Below, piece after piece: positions 9,267 through 19,150 of a DNA stretch of 58,474 nucleotides. The DNA lies in assembly GCF_000513935.1 (NCBI RefSeq), contig NZ_AZUY01000029.1, forward strand, positions 321-58,794, written 5' to 3'. Within the stretch, counting starts at the first letter, position 1; each line of letters starts with the position of its first letter. The DNA is from Mesorhizobium sp. WSM3626 (GTDB lineage Bacteria; Pseudomonadota; Alphaproteobacteria; Rhizobiales; Rhizobiaceae). Position numbers and translations under genes: made by a program. The notes beneath the pieces are model-generated. The model was not told the origin of the DNA, searched no databases, and saw nothing but the letters and a program-made list of their open reading frames with translations.

Positions 9267-9795
9267 TTGTGTTCATCATTCACCCTCACCATAACCGGAC
9301 AGTCGCTCATTCGGCACGCATCGGATGAGGGCTTCGCCGCAATCAAGAAATTGACAAATTTGGAGACCCCCCTTCTTGGGCACGGCGGTGGCCCGCTGAA
9401 GGCATCTCATTTTGTTTGTTCACCGGCTGTCGTATTGGATTCCTTGAACGATATTTCGTCAGCGCACTGGCCCTTTCCAACAACCATGCATTCGATCTCG
9501 GCCTTTCGGGGGTGTTGTCTACGCTTGAGGAAGTGGAGGGACGTGGTTTTCTTCATGCGAGAATCGTTGTCGATGCCACGGCCGCGCAACAGGCAGGGGT
9601 CAAGGAATTCGGCGCAAGAAAAGTTGCGCTCGTTGCGAAGGATGCCGGTCCCGGACCTGCCATAATGTACGCTGCAAATGGGACTGACGCCCGTTCCGCT
9701 CGACCGGGGGTGAAGTATCTCGACGTGCGGAAAAGCACGGAACCAAAAATTTTGGAGGACGGCCGCATATTTTGCCCGACGACAATTCGCGCCCA
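9267..9795 (+). pseudogene. CapA-family (poly-gamma-glutamate synthesis type) relic
   Basis: The first piece (FTLTITGQSLIRHASDEGFA, from 9279) and a second in another frame (ALSNNHAFDLGLSGVLSTLE, from about 9467) match the CapA metallophosphatase-like family, whose hallmark is a NNHxxDxG segment. Frame changes lie between them and the rest peters out near 9795. A C-terminal half is missing. It precedes the intact CocE-type hydrolase on the same strand. Confidence 0.65.
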
Positions 9796-9849
9796 AAGCG
9801 CCGGCCATGGGCAACGAAACCCATGCCTCATCTGCGTAAGGCTTTCCTG

Positions 9850-11844
9850 ATGCTGCGGCAAACCTATACCGTGATCGAAAACGAGTGGATCACCCTTAAG
9901 GACGGCACGCGGCTGGCCGCGCGCACTTGGATGCCGGAAGGGGCGGCGGCAAGTCCGGTGCCCGCCGTTCTGGAATTCCTCCCGTACCGCAAGCGCGGCG
10001 GCACTGAACCACGAGATGAATCCACCTATCCGGTGTTCGCCGCCGCCGGCATTGCCGGCGTGCGCGTCGACATTCGCGGCTCCGGCGAGTCCGATGGCGT
10101 GATCGACGGCGAATACACGCCACGCGAGCTTTCTGATGCTTGCGAGATCATCGGATGGATCGCAGCGCAGCCCTGGTCCAACGGCAATGTGGGCATGATG
10201 GGCATCTCCTGGGGCGGGTTCAATTGCCTGCAGGTCGGAGCACTCGGGCCGCCGGCGCTAAAGGCCGTCATTTCCATCGCCTCGACCGTAGACCGCTATA
10301 ATGACGACATCCACTACAAGAATGGCTGCCACCTTTCCGCTCACCTTTCCTGGGCGGCGACCATGCTTGCCTACCAGTCACGCCCGCCCGATCCCGAAAT
10401 CGTCGGTGAGAGCTGGCGGGAAATGTGGCTCGAACGTCTGGAAAACGAGCCTTTCTTTATGGAAGAATGGATTGAACATCAGCGCCGCGACGCGTTTTGG
10501 AAGCATGGTTCGATCTGTGAAGACTTCGATGCGTTTCCCATCCCGGCCCTAGTTATCGCCGGGTGGGCCGACGGGTATCGTAACACCCCTGTGAAAGCCG
10601 TAGAGGGGCTTGGCGCCAAGGCCAGGGCATTGATCGGTCCGTGGGTGCACAAATATCCACATTTCGCTTGGCCAAAGCCGCGCGCAGATTTCCATAGTGA
10701 AGCGATCGCCTGGTGGAACCGCTGGTTGCGCGACGAGCCAAAAAATAGCGTCGAGGACCTGCCGCAGATGCGTGCCTATATCCTCGATGGTCCCCGCCCT
10801 GCGTTGCGGCGCGAGCAGGAACCCGGTTACTGGGTAGCCAAGCAGCAATGGACGAAGCCAGAGAGCGAAATATTCGGTGTCGATGCCAGAGGTGCTCTGA
10901 CAGCGGAGGGCGGCGCAGGTATTGGCGAGGTCTATATTCGTTCTCCGCTCGACACCGGCACGGCGGCGGGCCAGTGGTGGACCCTGAAGCCCGATGCCGA
11001 GATGGCGGGTGATCAGCGTATCGATGATGCCGGGTCGCTGGTTTTCGAGACGGAGCGGCTCGAGGCGGAACGGGTCTATTTGGGACAGCCCCAGCTGAAG
11101 CTTGGGGTTCGCTGCGAGGGTGAGTGGGCGAATCTTGTAGCGCGGATCATCGACGTGCATCCGGACGGAACCGCAACGCGCGTTGCCTATGGAGTGCTCA
11201 ACCTGGCCCATCGCGAGGGCAATGCCGAACCGAGCACAATGGAAAAGGGGGAAAGGACGGCAGTCACCATGGTGCTGGACGCCTGCGGCTATTGTTTCGC
11301 TCGCGGCCACTGCATCCGTCTGTCGTTATCGACAGCCTACTGGCCGCTGATTCTTCCCGCGCCGGAGGACCCGGGCTTGACGATCGACACAGCCAGCCTT
11401 TTGCTTGCCCTGCCACTACTCGGGGCGCATGAGAAAATTACTTTGCCGGAACCAGAAAACCGCGATCCGCTGCCGGACTACATCGATCATCTGCCTGGCG
11501 AGTCGCGGCGCTCCGTCGAGCGCGATCTTATAGGCGGCACGACTCTCTACAGGATTTATGAGGACACGGGTCTTTCCGAACATCCCGCCAACCACTTGTC
11601 GACACGAGAAATCCTCGACGAGGTATGGTCGCTCAAGTCAGGCGATCCGCAATCAATGACGGGGTCATGTTCTTGGTCATGCTACTTGCAGCGGTCCGGG
11701 TGGTCCGTACGCACAGAGATCACTTCACAACTTTCATGCACCGCGTCCGAATGGCTGGTTACGGCTTCGGTGACGGCCTATGAGGAAGAGCGCCGAATAT
11801 TTCACAAGACCTATGATAAGCGCATAGCGCGCGATTTCATGTGA
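9850..11844 (+). CDS. CocE/NonD-family serine hydrolase (peptidase S15 type)
   Basis: A 664-residue protein from the ATG at 9850 (an in-frame ATG at 9772 would add 26 residues that look unlike the family). It has the alpha/beta hydrolase core: RVDIRGSGESDG, the nucleophile elbow GISWGG (serine near 120), the PALVIAGWADGY acid region and GPWVHKYPH with the likely catalytic histidine. A C-terminal jelly-roll X-Pro dipeptidyl-peptidase-type domain follows (to about 520). The family hydrolyses esters or peptide bonds of varied substrates; no signal peptide is seen. It is flanked by relics only. Its persistence intact among debris suggests selection, but no symbiotic promoter was found. Confidence 0.85.
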   Translation: MLRQTYTVIENEWITLKDGTRLAARTWMPEGAAASPVPAVLEFLPYRKRGGTEPRDESTYPVFAAAGIAGVRVDIRGSGESDGVIDGEYTPRELSDACEIIGWIAAQPWSNGNVGMMGISWGGFNCLQVGALGPPALKAVISIASTVDRYNDDIHYKNGCHLSAHLSWAATMLAYQSRPPDPEIVGESWREMWLERLENEPFFMEEWIEHQRRDAFWKHGSICEDFDAFPIPALVIAGWADGYRNTPVKAVEGLGAKARALIGPWVHKYPHFAWPKPRADFHSEAIAWWNRWLRDEPKNSVEDLPQMRAYILDGPRPALRREQEPGYWVAKQQWTKPESEIFGVDARGALTAEGGAGIGEVYIRSPLDTGTAAGQWWTLKPDAEMAGDQRIDDAGSLVFETERLEAERVYLGQPQLKLGVRCEGEWANLVARIIDVHPDGTATRVAYGVLNLAHREGNAEPSTMEKGERTAVTMVLDACGYCFARGHCIRLSLSTAYWPLILPAPEDPGLTIDTASLLLALPLLGAHEKITLPEPENRDPLPDYIDHLPGESRRSVERDLIGGTTLYRIYEDTGLSEHPANHLSTREILDEVWSLKSGDPQSMTGSCSWSCYLQRSGWSVRTEITSQLSCTASEWLVTASVTAYEEERRIFHKTYDKRIARDFM

Positions 11845-12169
11845 CGGAGCACAGTCGCCGGACTCCAGGTTTAGCTGAAAAGACTTTGGTCAGACCTGGA
11901 GAAGATTCCTAAAACTATAGATGCTTAGTTCCGGCGCGGTCCAGTTGAGATCACCCCCGACTCATGCTTTCGATCGGTGATCAGCACGATAGCTGCCAAC
12001 ATGATGCTGGTCCATGCGGTAATCCGATGTGCCCATCTCGTTGGCGTGCTCGACCAGAGGCCAGCGACAGTCCTGACCACGGCATCATCGGAGGTCTGCG
12101 CTCAAGCAGACGTTGTTGCAACGACCGAAATAGTGGCACAAAGAGGCGCTGACGAGAGGTCAATCAAGC
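11845..12169. other. Intergenic stretch, nothing recognised
   Basis: No gene, nod box or nif promoter could be supported downstream of the CocE-type hydrolase. Confidence 0.4.
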
Positions 12170-12300
12170 GGCGAGGATTCGAACTGCTCGGCCAAGGACG
12201 CATCCATATCGAAGGCATACCTCGCCTGTCGCTCGCGCATGATGTAAGTCATTTCGAGGCCGGTCAGGATGGTGGCTGCGGTGAGCGACCGCGTCCCCGA
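12170..12300 (-). pseudogene. Transposase C-terminal relic
   Basis: The minus strand reads LTAATILTGLEMTYIMRERQ and on to AEQFESSPL, resembling the C-terminal tail of small DDE transposases of the IS6 type (GIExxHxIRKGQ). The match is short and the family assignment is tentative. Confidence 0.4.
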
Positions 12301-12359
12301 GAATCAGCGCGCTCTCGCACCAGCGATTAGATTCTCGGCGGCTGAAAGCCATGCGGGAA

Positions 12360-12540
12360 AGAGCTCAGGAGCTTGTATATCCGCCGCCGCAAAAACAGTC
12401 GCCCGCCTTGCGTCCCCATACCGCGAGCGGCCGGAAACAATACGTGAGGGAGTCGAACGTCACGTTCGGATGGTGCTCTCTTTGCAGCACACTATGGACA
12501 GAAACCAGAGAATAACCTGGCGCGCGCGCCGCTCCCGGGC
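12360..12540 (-). pseudogene. Possible group II intron reverse-transcriptase relic
   Basis: The minus strand contains VLQREHHPNVTFDSLTYCFR followed by PLAVWGRKAGDCF, similar to the F-x-FLGYxFRPR region of group II intron-encoded reverse transcriptases. No catalytic YADD segment or intron RNA structure was seen. Confidence 0.35.
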
Positions 12541-12785
12541 CTCGCGGGCCTCGCCGGGCGAGTGACGAGGCCGATAACTCCGGTAGGAGACGTACCCGCA
12601 CCAGGATTCACGCCGACGACAGCCGCTTCTGTTCCTGCTCCCGCGCGACGGTCCCAGCGGCTTGACGATCGCGTCATCGTCGACGAGGCCGAGCTCTACT
12701 CGACGGGATTAAGCCCGCGTTCCAACAGGCCGCGAATAGGTGTTGCTTAGGGCTTCGGGAGTTTTGAACGCAACGCTAGGCGATT

Positions 12786-13101
12786 GTGACCTTTGTCGTC
12801 ACCGAGAACTGCATCAAATGCAAACTATACGGACTGCGTCGACGCATGCTCGGTCGATTGCTTCTACGAAGGGCCGAACTCTCTCGTCATCATCCCGACG
12901 AATGCGTTGAGTGCCTGCCTGCGCCCCGGTGTGTCCGGCCAAGGCGATCTATGGAGACACGGAAGTGCCTGTACACATGAGGCACTTTCTTCAAAGAAGA
13001 GCTTTCGCGACTGTGGCCTAACAAACCGATTCCAAGGCATCGCTCCCGACGCAGCGGCGTGGGATGGAGCACCAGCCAAGCTAGGCCATTTGGAGCGCTA
13101 G
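12786..13101 (+). pseudogene. fdxA: Broken 7Fe ferredoxin gene (fdxA relic)
   Basis: From a GTG at 12786 the sequence reads TFVVTENCIKCK, then after a one-base insertion near 12822 YTDCVDACSVDCFYEGPN, then back to HPDECVEC, and near the end APDAAAWDGAPAKL. These are the ordered segments of the FdxA-type [3Fe-4S][4Fe-4S] ferredoxin. At least two frameshifts and a lost third cysteine block make a functional product unlikely. Confidence 0.75.
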
Positions 13102-13304
13102 GTGATGACGATCGCCGCGGCCCGGGCGCTCCGACGCTGCTCGTCACCGACCTTGCCGTGTGGCGGTCCGAGCCGGTCACACCAAATTCACGGTCGCCGC
13201 GTCCAACTGCGCGTGCGGTCGGCTTCCGTATTCTGCTCCGGCTCAAAGTGCACGAATCAGGCGCTTATGCTAGTGACTCCTCTCGTGTTGGTCCGTAAAT
13301 TGCA

Positions 13305-14093
13305 TCAAGGCATCAGGCGCCGACGCAACAAAGCAGACGACAGGAAGAACGGTAGCACTGTGTAGATGCACAGCGCGCCGACATGCAGTCCGATGCTGCC
13401 GGCCGGGCGGCCAAGCATGGCCGGCCGAATCAGTTCGATCGAATGGGCAAGCGGCAGGAAACCGGCTACCTGCTGAAAAACCCCAGGCATTCGGCTCACC
13501 GGGAAGACAGCCCCGGATGTGAAAAGCATGGGTGTGATGACCAGCGTCTGGTAAAAAACGAGGTAGTCGTAACTGGGCGCAAGCGCCGTCACGACCAACG
13601 CCAGGCTCGCGAAAGCCAAACCAGTAAGAGCAAGGGCAGGCAGCGCGTAAAGAGCGGATGGCCATGCCACATAGCCCAGCACAGTGGCGACAAGCATGAT
13701 TCCCATGCCGGCCATCAGGGCCTTCGTGGCTGCCCAGGCCAATTCGCCCAGCACGATGTCGCCGAGCGTGAGCTGCGTATACAACATTCCTTCCCAGGTC
13801 CGCTGCATGCGACCGAAAGCTGCATAGATCGTTTCGAACGTGGAGCCGGTCATTGCGCTCACGGCGACCATGCCGGCTGTCAAAAAAGCAATGTACGATG
13901 TGCCCTCAACTTGACCCACCAAAATTCCGAGCCCAAAGCCGAGCCCGAACATGGAGATCATGGGATCGGCCACGTTTCCGATAAGCGACGCAAGCGCGAC
14001 TTTTTTCCAAGCAAGGTAGTTGCGGCGCCATACAGAGACCCAGTTCCAGGCGTTCGACGGCAGAGCCGCCGCATAACGGTCACCCATCATCAT
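13305..14093 (-). CDS. nodJ: Nod-factor export ABC transporter, membrane subunit
   Basis: A 262-residue ABC-2-type permease with about six hydrophobic segments, e.g. [16 protein letters not shown] and [20 protein letters not shown]. With NodI it exports lipochitooligosaccharide Nod factors across the inner membrane. The start is the first of three consecutive ATGs at 14093, overlapping the nodI stop as ATGA, so the two genes are translationally coupled. Its C-terminus ([20 protein letters not shown] ... [11 protein letters not shown]) is also found, decayed, at 21442-21561. It appears to be the last gene of the nodABC-nodIJ run. Confidence 0.95.
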   Translation of the reverse strand: MMMGDRYAAALPSNAWNWVSVWRRNYLAWKKVALASLIGNVADPMISMFGLGFGLGILVGQVEGTSYIAFLTAGMVAVSAMTGSTFETIYAAFGRMQRTWEGMLYTQLTLGDIVLGELAWAATKALMAGMGIMLVATVLGYVAWPSALYALPALALTGLAFASLALVVTALAPSYDYLVFYQTLVITPMLFTSGAVFPVSRMPGVFQQVAGFLPLAHSIELIRPAMLGRPAGSIGLHVGALCIYTVLPFFLSSALLRRRLMP

Positions 14094-15004
14094 TTCTCCA
14101 TCTCGCGCCCGGTCAGCCGCAAAAAAACGTCCTCCAGATTCGGTGGCCGCTGCAGGAGACGCAGACCCGCGCGCCCGTGCAGCTGCACACGGACCTGCTC
14201 CGGATCGGGCGCATAGCAAAACAGCGTCTCGCCGCTCACCTCGCTGCGCTCGACGTATGGCTTGACTATCGCGCTCAGCTCATGCGGGTTGCCCCCGTAT
14301 ATCTCAAGCACCTGGCACCCGATCTGGTCTTCGATGAGCGTGTGTGGGCGCCCTTCGGCGATAATGCGCCCTCTCTCGAGGACGCACAGGCGGTTGCACA
14401 AGCGCTCGGCCTCTTCCATGAAATGGGTGGTCAAAATGATCGTCTTGCCCTGCGCCAGGAGCTTGCGCAGCCTCTCCCATATCAGGTGGCGCGCGTGCGG
14501 ATCGAGGCCAGTGGTGGGCTCGTCCATGACAAGCACCTGTGGGTCGTTGATTAGCGCTCGCGCGAGCGTCAGGCGCCGCTTCATGCCACCGGAAAGTGCG
14601 CTGACGCGGGCATCGGCCTTGCTCTCGAGGCGAGCGAACTCAAGCAGTGACGGTATCAGCGCTTTGACCGCGCGCGTGCTCATGCCGAAATAGCGCCCGA
14701 AAACCAGCAGGTTCTCACGTACGGTGAAGTCAACGTCAAGATTATCGAACTGTGGGACGACCCCGATGCGCCCGCGTGCCAGGCGAGCGCGTGCTGGTAT
14801 TGGCATATCCAGCACTGTGATCTTACCCGCGTCAGGGGGTGTCATGCCGAGAAGCAAACGGGTAATCGTGCTTTTGCCGGCGCCGTTCGGGCCCAGCAGG
14901 CCGAAGCATTCTCCCGCCGCGACAGTGAACGACAGCCCGTCCACAACCAACTTGTTGCCATATGATTTGCTCACGCCGTCCAGGTCGATAGCTAGCCTAG
15001 ACAT
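14090..15004 (-). CDS. nodI: Nod-factor export ABC transporter, ATPase
   Basis: A 304-residue ABC ATPase with Walker [10 protein letters not shown] (38-46), signature LSGGM (137-141) and Walker B VLVMDEPT (157-164), followed by the family's C-terminal extension ([19 protein letters not shown]). It powers NodJ. The start is the ATG at 15004, preceded by AAGGGGAG; the open frame runs further upstream but those residues do not fit NodI. It ends in ATGA overlap with nodJ. A 360-base gap to the SyrA-like gene holds no gene I can support. Confidence 0.95.
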   Translation of the reverse strand: MSRLAIDLDGVSKSYGNKLVVDGLSFTVAAGECFGLLGPNGAGKSTITRLLLGMTPPDAGKITVLDMPIPARARLARGRIGVVPQFDNLDVDFTVRENLLVFGRYFGMSTRAVKALIPSLLEFARLESKADARVSALSGGMKRRLTLARALINDPQVLVMDEPTTGLDPHARHLIWERLRKLLAQGKTIILTTHFMEEAERLCNRLCVLERGRIIAEGRPHTLIEDQIGCQVLEIYGGNPHELSAIVKPYVERSEVSGETLFCYAPDPEQVRVQLHGRAGLRLLQRPPNLEDVFLRLTGREMEK

Positions 15005-15362
15005 GCGTTCGTCTCCCCTTGCAGAATTCCGCCGACCAGCACCAGGTCGCTTGGAGAAAACTCCGAACACTCGAGGGGAGAGAGGAGGGGCACGTCGCCG
15101 ATCACTACGACCGGCAAATTGGGCTCGCAGTGCCAACACTCGCTCACGCGCTTATCGCCACCCCTTGCATGCTGACCGTCTCCCGCGAAGGCGGTCCCAC
15201 TCGTGTCCAGATACCCGCCAATCTGAGTGGGCAGACGTTCGTCTTGCTTCTCCTGTTCAAAGTGACGGAAGAGCCTTCCGTCCTCGGCATGGGCAATCGC
15301 CCCGTCACGCGTCAGCTTCTTGCCATGCATGCGTATTGTGCCTCCATTTTAACGCCCGCAGG

Positions 15363-15617
15363 CTATTCAGCTTTCGCAGAGACGTCGGTTCTGCTTGCAT
15401 TTGGATGCCGCTCGACCTCTTGTGTATTGGGTCGTGAACCGCTCGTGGAGCTCTGCTCCTTCCTCCACACCAGACAAAGCATCGCTAAGAAGTACCCGAC
15501 CTGGGTGAGAACCGCGCAGAGGGCCGACTGGCCGAACGAACCAGTCAAGTAGTAGGTCGCCGCGGCGAAGGCAGCTGATGCACCGATCACGTGTATCAAG
15601 AAATATGATGCTTCCAT
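15363..15617 (-). CDS. Small membrane protein of the SyrA/ExoX type
   Basis: An 84-residue protein with two hydrophobic segments (about 6-25 FLIHVIGASAAFAAATYYLT and 33-51) and a polar tail. Size, spacing and the QVGYFxAxLxxVWR pattern match the rhizobial SyrA/ExoX family, annotated as exopolysaccharide production repressors that alter succinoglycan output and sit in the inner membrane. The ATG at 15617 follows AGGAGA. It lies within the nod run between the nodS relic and nodI, on the same strand, so it is probably read from the nodA nod box. That would couple Nod-factor and surface polysaccharide control (inference). Confidence 0.7.
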   Translation of the reverse strand: MEASYFLIHVIGASAAFAAATYYLTGSFGQSALCAVLTQVGYFLAMLCLVWRKEQSSTSGSRPNTQEVERHPNASRTDVSAKAE

Positions 15618-15664
15618 TCGGCTCTCCTAGTCTCCCACTTTCATCGGCCGGAATTCGATCCACC

Positions 15665-16247
15665 CTGTATCGAAGTCGAAACCGGAGCACGCTGTCTTTG
15701 TTGATGATTCACATCTGCACCTGCTGACGGTCGGCCTGGTCTTATGGAGCATACTGTTGCGGTGTCGGCGCCGGTGGCGTGCCTCAGCACCGACCAGTGG
15801 CATCGCGCGCTGAACCAAAGCCAAATGCCGCCCGACGCAAGCATAGTCGCCAGCTCTCGGATAGCCGCGCGCATATCGGCCTTGACCGCGGCGGCCGTAT
15901 AGAAGTTCCGCAGCGACAATCAGATCGAGGGCTCCTGGATCGAGAACATTTCAACCTCTCCGACCCTGAGGCAGACGTGTTGGGGCTCGTTCATCGGCTC
16001 CGCCGTCGAGCTTGTGCTCGCCGCACGACGGCGATGAGTGGTGGGGCGAACGTTCCGTCAAATGCCCCGGCCCGGCATGCGTTTGGCGCGTGTTCGTAAC
16101 AGGCCCACTCGGGAAGCGACAGCTCGGCGCTTGCGCGTGAACCTCCCGCTCCAACGGCTTGCTGTCCAGTCGCCATGCATCGTCCGTGGCCAATTCTAGA
16201 TGCGACCAGTGGCGACTGTCGTGCTCTGTCAGGACGTGTGCCCGATA
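15665..16247 (-). pseudogene. nodS: nodS pseudogene (Nod-factor N-methyltransferase)
   Basis: Directly downstream of nodC the minus strand carries, in shifting frames, the ordered landmarks of NodS. HLELATDDAWRLDSKPLERE corresponds to the ELAADDPWRLDNNPFEQE start; then ALDLIVAAELLY near 15925; then ADMRAAIRELATMLASGG and the HATGADTATV segment near 15740-15870; and a CESSTKTACSGF end. The SAM-binding GCAAGAF region is represented only by ACRAGAFDGTFAP. Stops and frameshifts interrupt it repeatedly. NodS N-methylates the non-reducing glucosamine, so this function is lost here; nodU is also absent. The nodABCS(U)IJ order is the classical one. Confidence 0.85.
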
Positions 16248-16259
16248 TCAGATAGGCAA

Positions 16260-17612
16260 TCACTCTTGGCTGCCGATGCCGGATGACGTCACCGTCGAGA
16301 ACTCCCGCAAAAGAGTGGGCCTGTGCGATGGCTCCGTATTGTCCGGCAGGTCCGTGGCTCTCGAACCAACATCGGGGTTTCTGATCGGGCCGCCTTTGCC
16401 ACCGCCGCTAGCAACTGCGGCAGCAGAGTCGCGCGACAGCCAATCGCTGTTGCTCAATGTGCAAAGCGCATAGGCCTTTAGCGGAAGGAGAAGAAAGAGA
16501 TTAATTGGCGTGTGTAGACAAAACCCCAGAAACCGCAGTTCGCGAGCACGAAACGCTGCCACGCAGCAGCGGATCAGGGTCATGGCCGCAATCATGATTC
16601 CCGTCCACCAAGGCACTGAGCCAGTCAGCGCCAGGTGCGCAATCCCTGTTGACACCGAGACGGCGAGGAGCAGCGGCCCGACATTTTGTCCGACCACGTC
16701 CAACGTCAGATAGCGATCCAGGCTGGGTAGCAGGCGTAGCGAAAGCAAAGTGTCTCTGAAGGTGCTTCGCGCCCATCGCAGTTGTTGGCGCAGATACGGA
16801 CGCAGCTTATCCGGCACGACCGTTGCCGCAATCGCGTCCGGAATGTACTCGGTTCGCAGGCCTGCTTTCAGCATGAGGATCGTGAGATGCCGATCCTCGC
16901 CGAAGTCGCTTAGCTTCCCACGAAACAGCTGCGTTTCGTACTGATCAAGAACCATGAGAAGCGCCGACCGGCGGTACATGGCACATGGGCCACAGCAGCA
17001 CATGACCGCACCGAAACGAGCCTGTGCCGCACGCTCCTCGTTGCAAGCAAGCCAGTACTCCATGTCGATCAACCGGGTTAGCCAATTCTCGTTCCGGTTG
17101 CTGGCTATCAACTGACCCATGGCCGCGCCGATCTGTGGATCCCTCATTTTCAGCGCAAGCTTCGTCACGACATCAGAAGCCAGCGTCGTGTCGGAGTCGA
17201 CGTTGAGCACCAAATCTCCGGATGAGCGGCGTATGGCGGCGATCTGCGCCTTGCGCTTTCCAACATTCTGCGGCAGCAGAATGAAGTTGAACCTCCGGTC
17301 GAGCGCGTAGAGATCGTGAACAGGTTCCAAAGCAAGGCGATTTGCAGAGCCGTCATCGACGACGTAGACCCGTAGTTTTCCGGCGTAATCTTGCTCCGCA
17401 ATTGAGGCTAGGCAGGCCGACAGCGTGTCCGGGTCCTCATTGTAGCAGGGGATGATGACATCCACACTTGGCAGAAGCTGGGAGCGGGCTTCGCCATCCG
17501 AGGGCGAAAGGTCTGCCGGCGAAGCATAAACCGTCTGCATGCTTTTATAGGCAGCCGAGAGTAGTGCGTAGGTTGAGACAGCACCAGTGCTGATGGCGTC
17601 AAGCAGGTTCAT
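16260..17612 (-). CDS. nodC: Chitooligosaccharide synthase (Nod-factor backbone)
   Basis: A 450-residue GT2 processive beta-1,4-N-acetylglucosaminyltransferase that polymerises UDP-GlcNAc into the tri- to pentameric Nod-factor backbone at the inner membrane. Visible motifs: VDVIIPCYNEDP (50-61), VVDDGS (84-89), VDSD (138-141), GEDRHLT (238-244) and the product-binding QQLRW (276-280). Hydrophobic segments lie near the N-terminus and at about 310-400. The ATG at 17612 overlaps the end of nodB by 14 bases. Length is slightly above the usual 410-430, with a longer polar C-terminal tail. Confidence 0.97.
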   Translation of the reverse strand: MNLLDAISTGAVSTYALLSAAYKSMQTVYASPADLSPSDGEARSQLLPSVDVIIPCYNEDPDTLSACLASIAEQDYAGKLRVYVVDDGSANRLALEPVHDLYALDRRFNFILLPQNVGKRKAQIAAIRRSSGDLVLNVDSDTTLASDVVTKLALKMRDPQIGAAMGQLIASNRNENWLTRLIDMEYWLACNEERAAQARFGAVMCCCGPCAMYRRSALLMVLDQYETQLFRGKLSDFGEDRHLTILMLKAGLRTEYIPDAIAATVVPDKLRPYLRQQLRWARSTFRDTLLSLRLLPSLDRYLTLDVVGQNVGPLLLAVSVSTGIAHLALTGSVPWWTGIMIAAMTLIRCCVAAFRARELRFLGFCLHTPINLFLLLPLKAYALCTLSNSDWLSRDSAAAVASGGGKGGPIRNPDVGSRATDLPDNTEPSHRPTLLREFSTVTSSGIGSQE

Positions 17613-18285
17613 AGGATTCCACTTCGTTTAGTTGTGTCGGGAGGGAGCGGATAGCAAATCCCCGCTCGTGCAGCTCTGGAATGAGACGAGACAGAGCCGT
17701 AAGCGTCTGGTCCCGCAGACCGGCCTGAGTGTCCGGCCTGAACTCGTTAGGAGGGCAGCCATCGTGCAAAAGCACCATTGCGCCTGGGCGCACAGAGGCA
17801 ACGACTGTGTCGACAATCGCGTCGACCCCGGGACGAGACCAGTCGTGAGGGTCGATCGACCAGTGGACCGGGATGAGACCGGCGCGCCCACAATGCGTGA
17901 TGACTTGTTCGGTCCAGTTGCCATACGGCGCGCGCATATGCGCCACCGAGGCTTGGGAACAGGCAATCCGAATGACCCTGTTGGCCTCGAGTATTTCATA
18001 GTGGATCTGGGCAGGCCGGCATCCGGACAGGTCCGGATGCGTCATCGTGTGATTGCCGACCCGGTGCCCTTCTGCAATCATTCGTTGGATGAGTTTGGGA
18101 TGGTCTGCCGCATACGCCCCGATGACGAAGAAAGTAGCCGACACATTGTTTTCCGCCAGCAGATCGAGGACGTCCGGTGTGCAAACCGGATTAGGACCGT
18201 CGTCAAACGTCAAGTAAACTGCGCGTCGGCCAGTGCCGTTGGCACATTCATCATGGACTTCGGATATGCAGTTGGGGGCTCTCAT
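17599..18285 (-). CDS. nodB: Chitooligosaccharide deacetylase
   Basis: A 228-residue polysaccharide deacetylase that removes the N-acetyl group from the non-reducing end of the NodC product, freeing the amine for NodA. Motifs: TFDDGP (26-31), HTMTHP (79-84, metal-binding histidines), RAPYGNW (118-124) and LLHDG (172-176). The open frame extends far upstream, but the true start is the ATG at 18285 overlapping the nodA stop as ATGA. It overlaps nodC at its 3' end. The set nodA-nodB-nodC is therefore tightly coupled. Confidence 0.96.
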   Translation of the reverse strand: MRAPNCISEVHDECANGTGRRAVYLTFDDGPNPVCTPDVLDLLAENNVSATFFVIGAYAADHPKLIQRMIAEGHRVGNHTMTHPDLSGCRPAQIHYEILEANRVIRIACSQASVAHMRAPYGNWTEQVITHCGRAGLIPVHWSIDPHDWSRPGVDAIVDTVVASVRPGAMVLLHDGCPPNEFRPDTQAGLRDQTLTALSRLIPELHERGFAIRSLPTQLNEVESYEPA

Positions 18286-18908
18286 AGCTCTGGCCCGTTC
18301 CGATGGATTATCGTCCCGGCCGGCCATTCGGACATCGGCTGAGCAATCGGAAGAACAATGAGGGCGACGTCCTCCGTGCGGGTTGGCGGGTTGTCCAGAC
18401 GCGCACATGGAAGGGTCGATCGCACCCGGATCCCGGGCACGATCGTCGCCAAAGCATTTCGGCTGAACCTTGCAACATGGTGCTGCAACGCGGGTCGCAC
18501 CGCCCCGAAGGCGAATGGAACTTTGAGCTCCTGCAGTACCGGATACGTCACCCGCACTGAATGGGCCATCCAGAGTCCCTCTAGATCCGGACGTACCCCC
18601 CACAGACCAAGCTCCCCCACCAGCAGATCGATGGTGCCAATCCGGATGAAGCGGCGCAGCAGGCCAATGTGAGCCGCCACTCCCTTGGAGTCATAGCCGA
18701 CTGCACGCAGCTCAGGCCTCGCCCCGCCCCAACTTTGGCTGCCTTCGAATGGTTTCGCGTTGAAGCTCCCGGTCTGCCCATAGATCTTTAACGCGGCGAG
18801 TTCCACATGCTCATCAAGTTCAAGCTCACTTTCCCAGCACAGTCTCCAGCGCAGGTGAGAGCGCGTAGAGCAACTCTCTACTTCTCTCTGTTTTGTTGAG
18901 TCACGCAT
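18282..18908 (-). CDS. nodA: N-acyltransferase NodA, divergent copy with altered start
   Basis: NodA transfers a fatty acyl chain to the deacetylated chitooligosaccharide; its sequence influences acyl and host specificity. This copy keeps [49 protein letters not shown] and the C-terminal [15 protein letters not shown]. Oddities: the codon at the normal start position reads ACG, so translation would begin at an upstream ATG (18908), giving a 14-residue N-terminal extension and 208 residues; two residues are missing around [12 protein letters not shown] relative to the second NodA. It lies about 240 bases downstream of a nod box and overlaps nodB by ATGA. It may be weak or inactive, with the 24706 copy compensating (inference). 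Confidence 0.85.
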   Translation of the reverse strand: MRDSTKQREVESCSTRSHLRWRLCWESELELDEHVELAALKIYGQTGSFNAKPFEGSQSWGGARPELRAVGYDSKGVAAHIGLLRRFIRIGTIDLLVGELGLWGVRPDLEGLWMAHSVRVTYPVLQELKVPFAFGAVRPALQHHVARFSRNALATIVPGIRVRSTLPCARLDNPPTRTEDVALIVLPIAQPMSEWPAGTIIHRNGPEL

Positions 18909-19150
18909 CACGTGATCCGATCCTAAAACAATTCGAAAGCCATACCCAAAGACGCAGAAGGGTAGAGATGTATAAGTCTGGTCTGTTCGGCTCTGCTCGA
19001 TGTATATTGAAGAGCATAGCAGCCAGACATAAAGGTCGGTTGATGCTCTCCTCGCAACCAGAACTTTTCCAATTGGAGTTCAGGGCGTAAACAACTCTCT
19101 CTATCAGGTCTATAACCCTAGGCTCTGGGTTTTAATGCAGCATTTGCTAA

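Noticed and set aside
13383..14216. 277-codon plus-strand frame
   Set aside because: Antisense to nodJ; histidine/arginine-rich composition with no motif.
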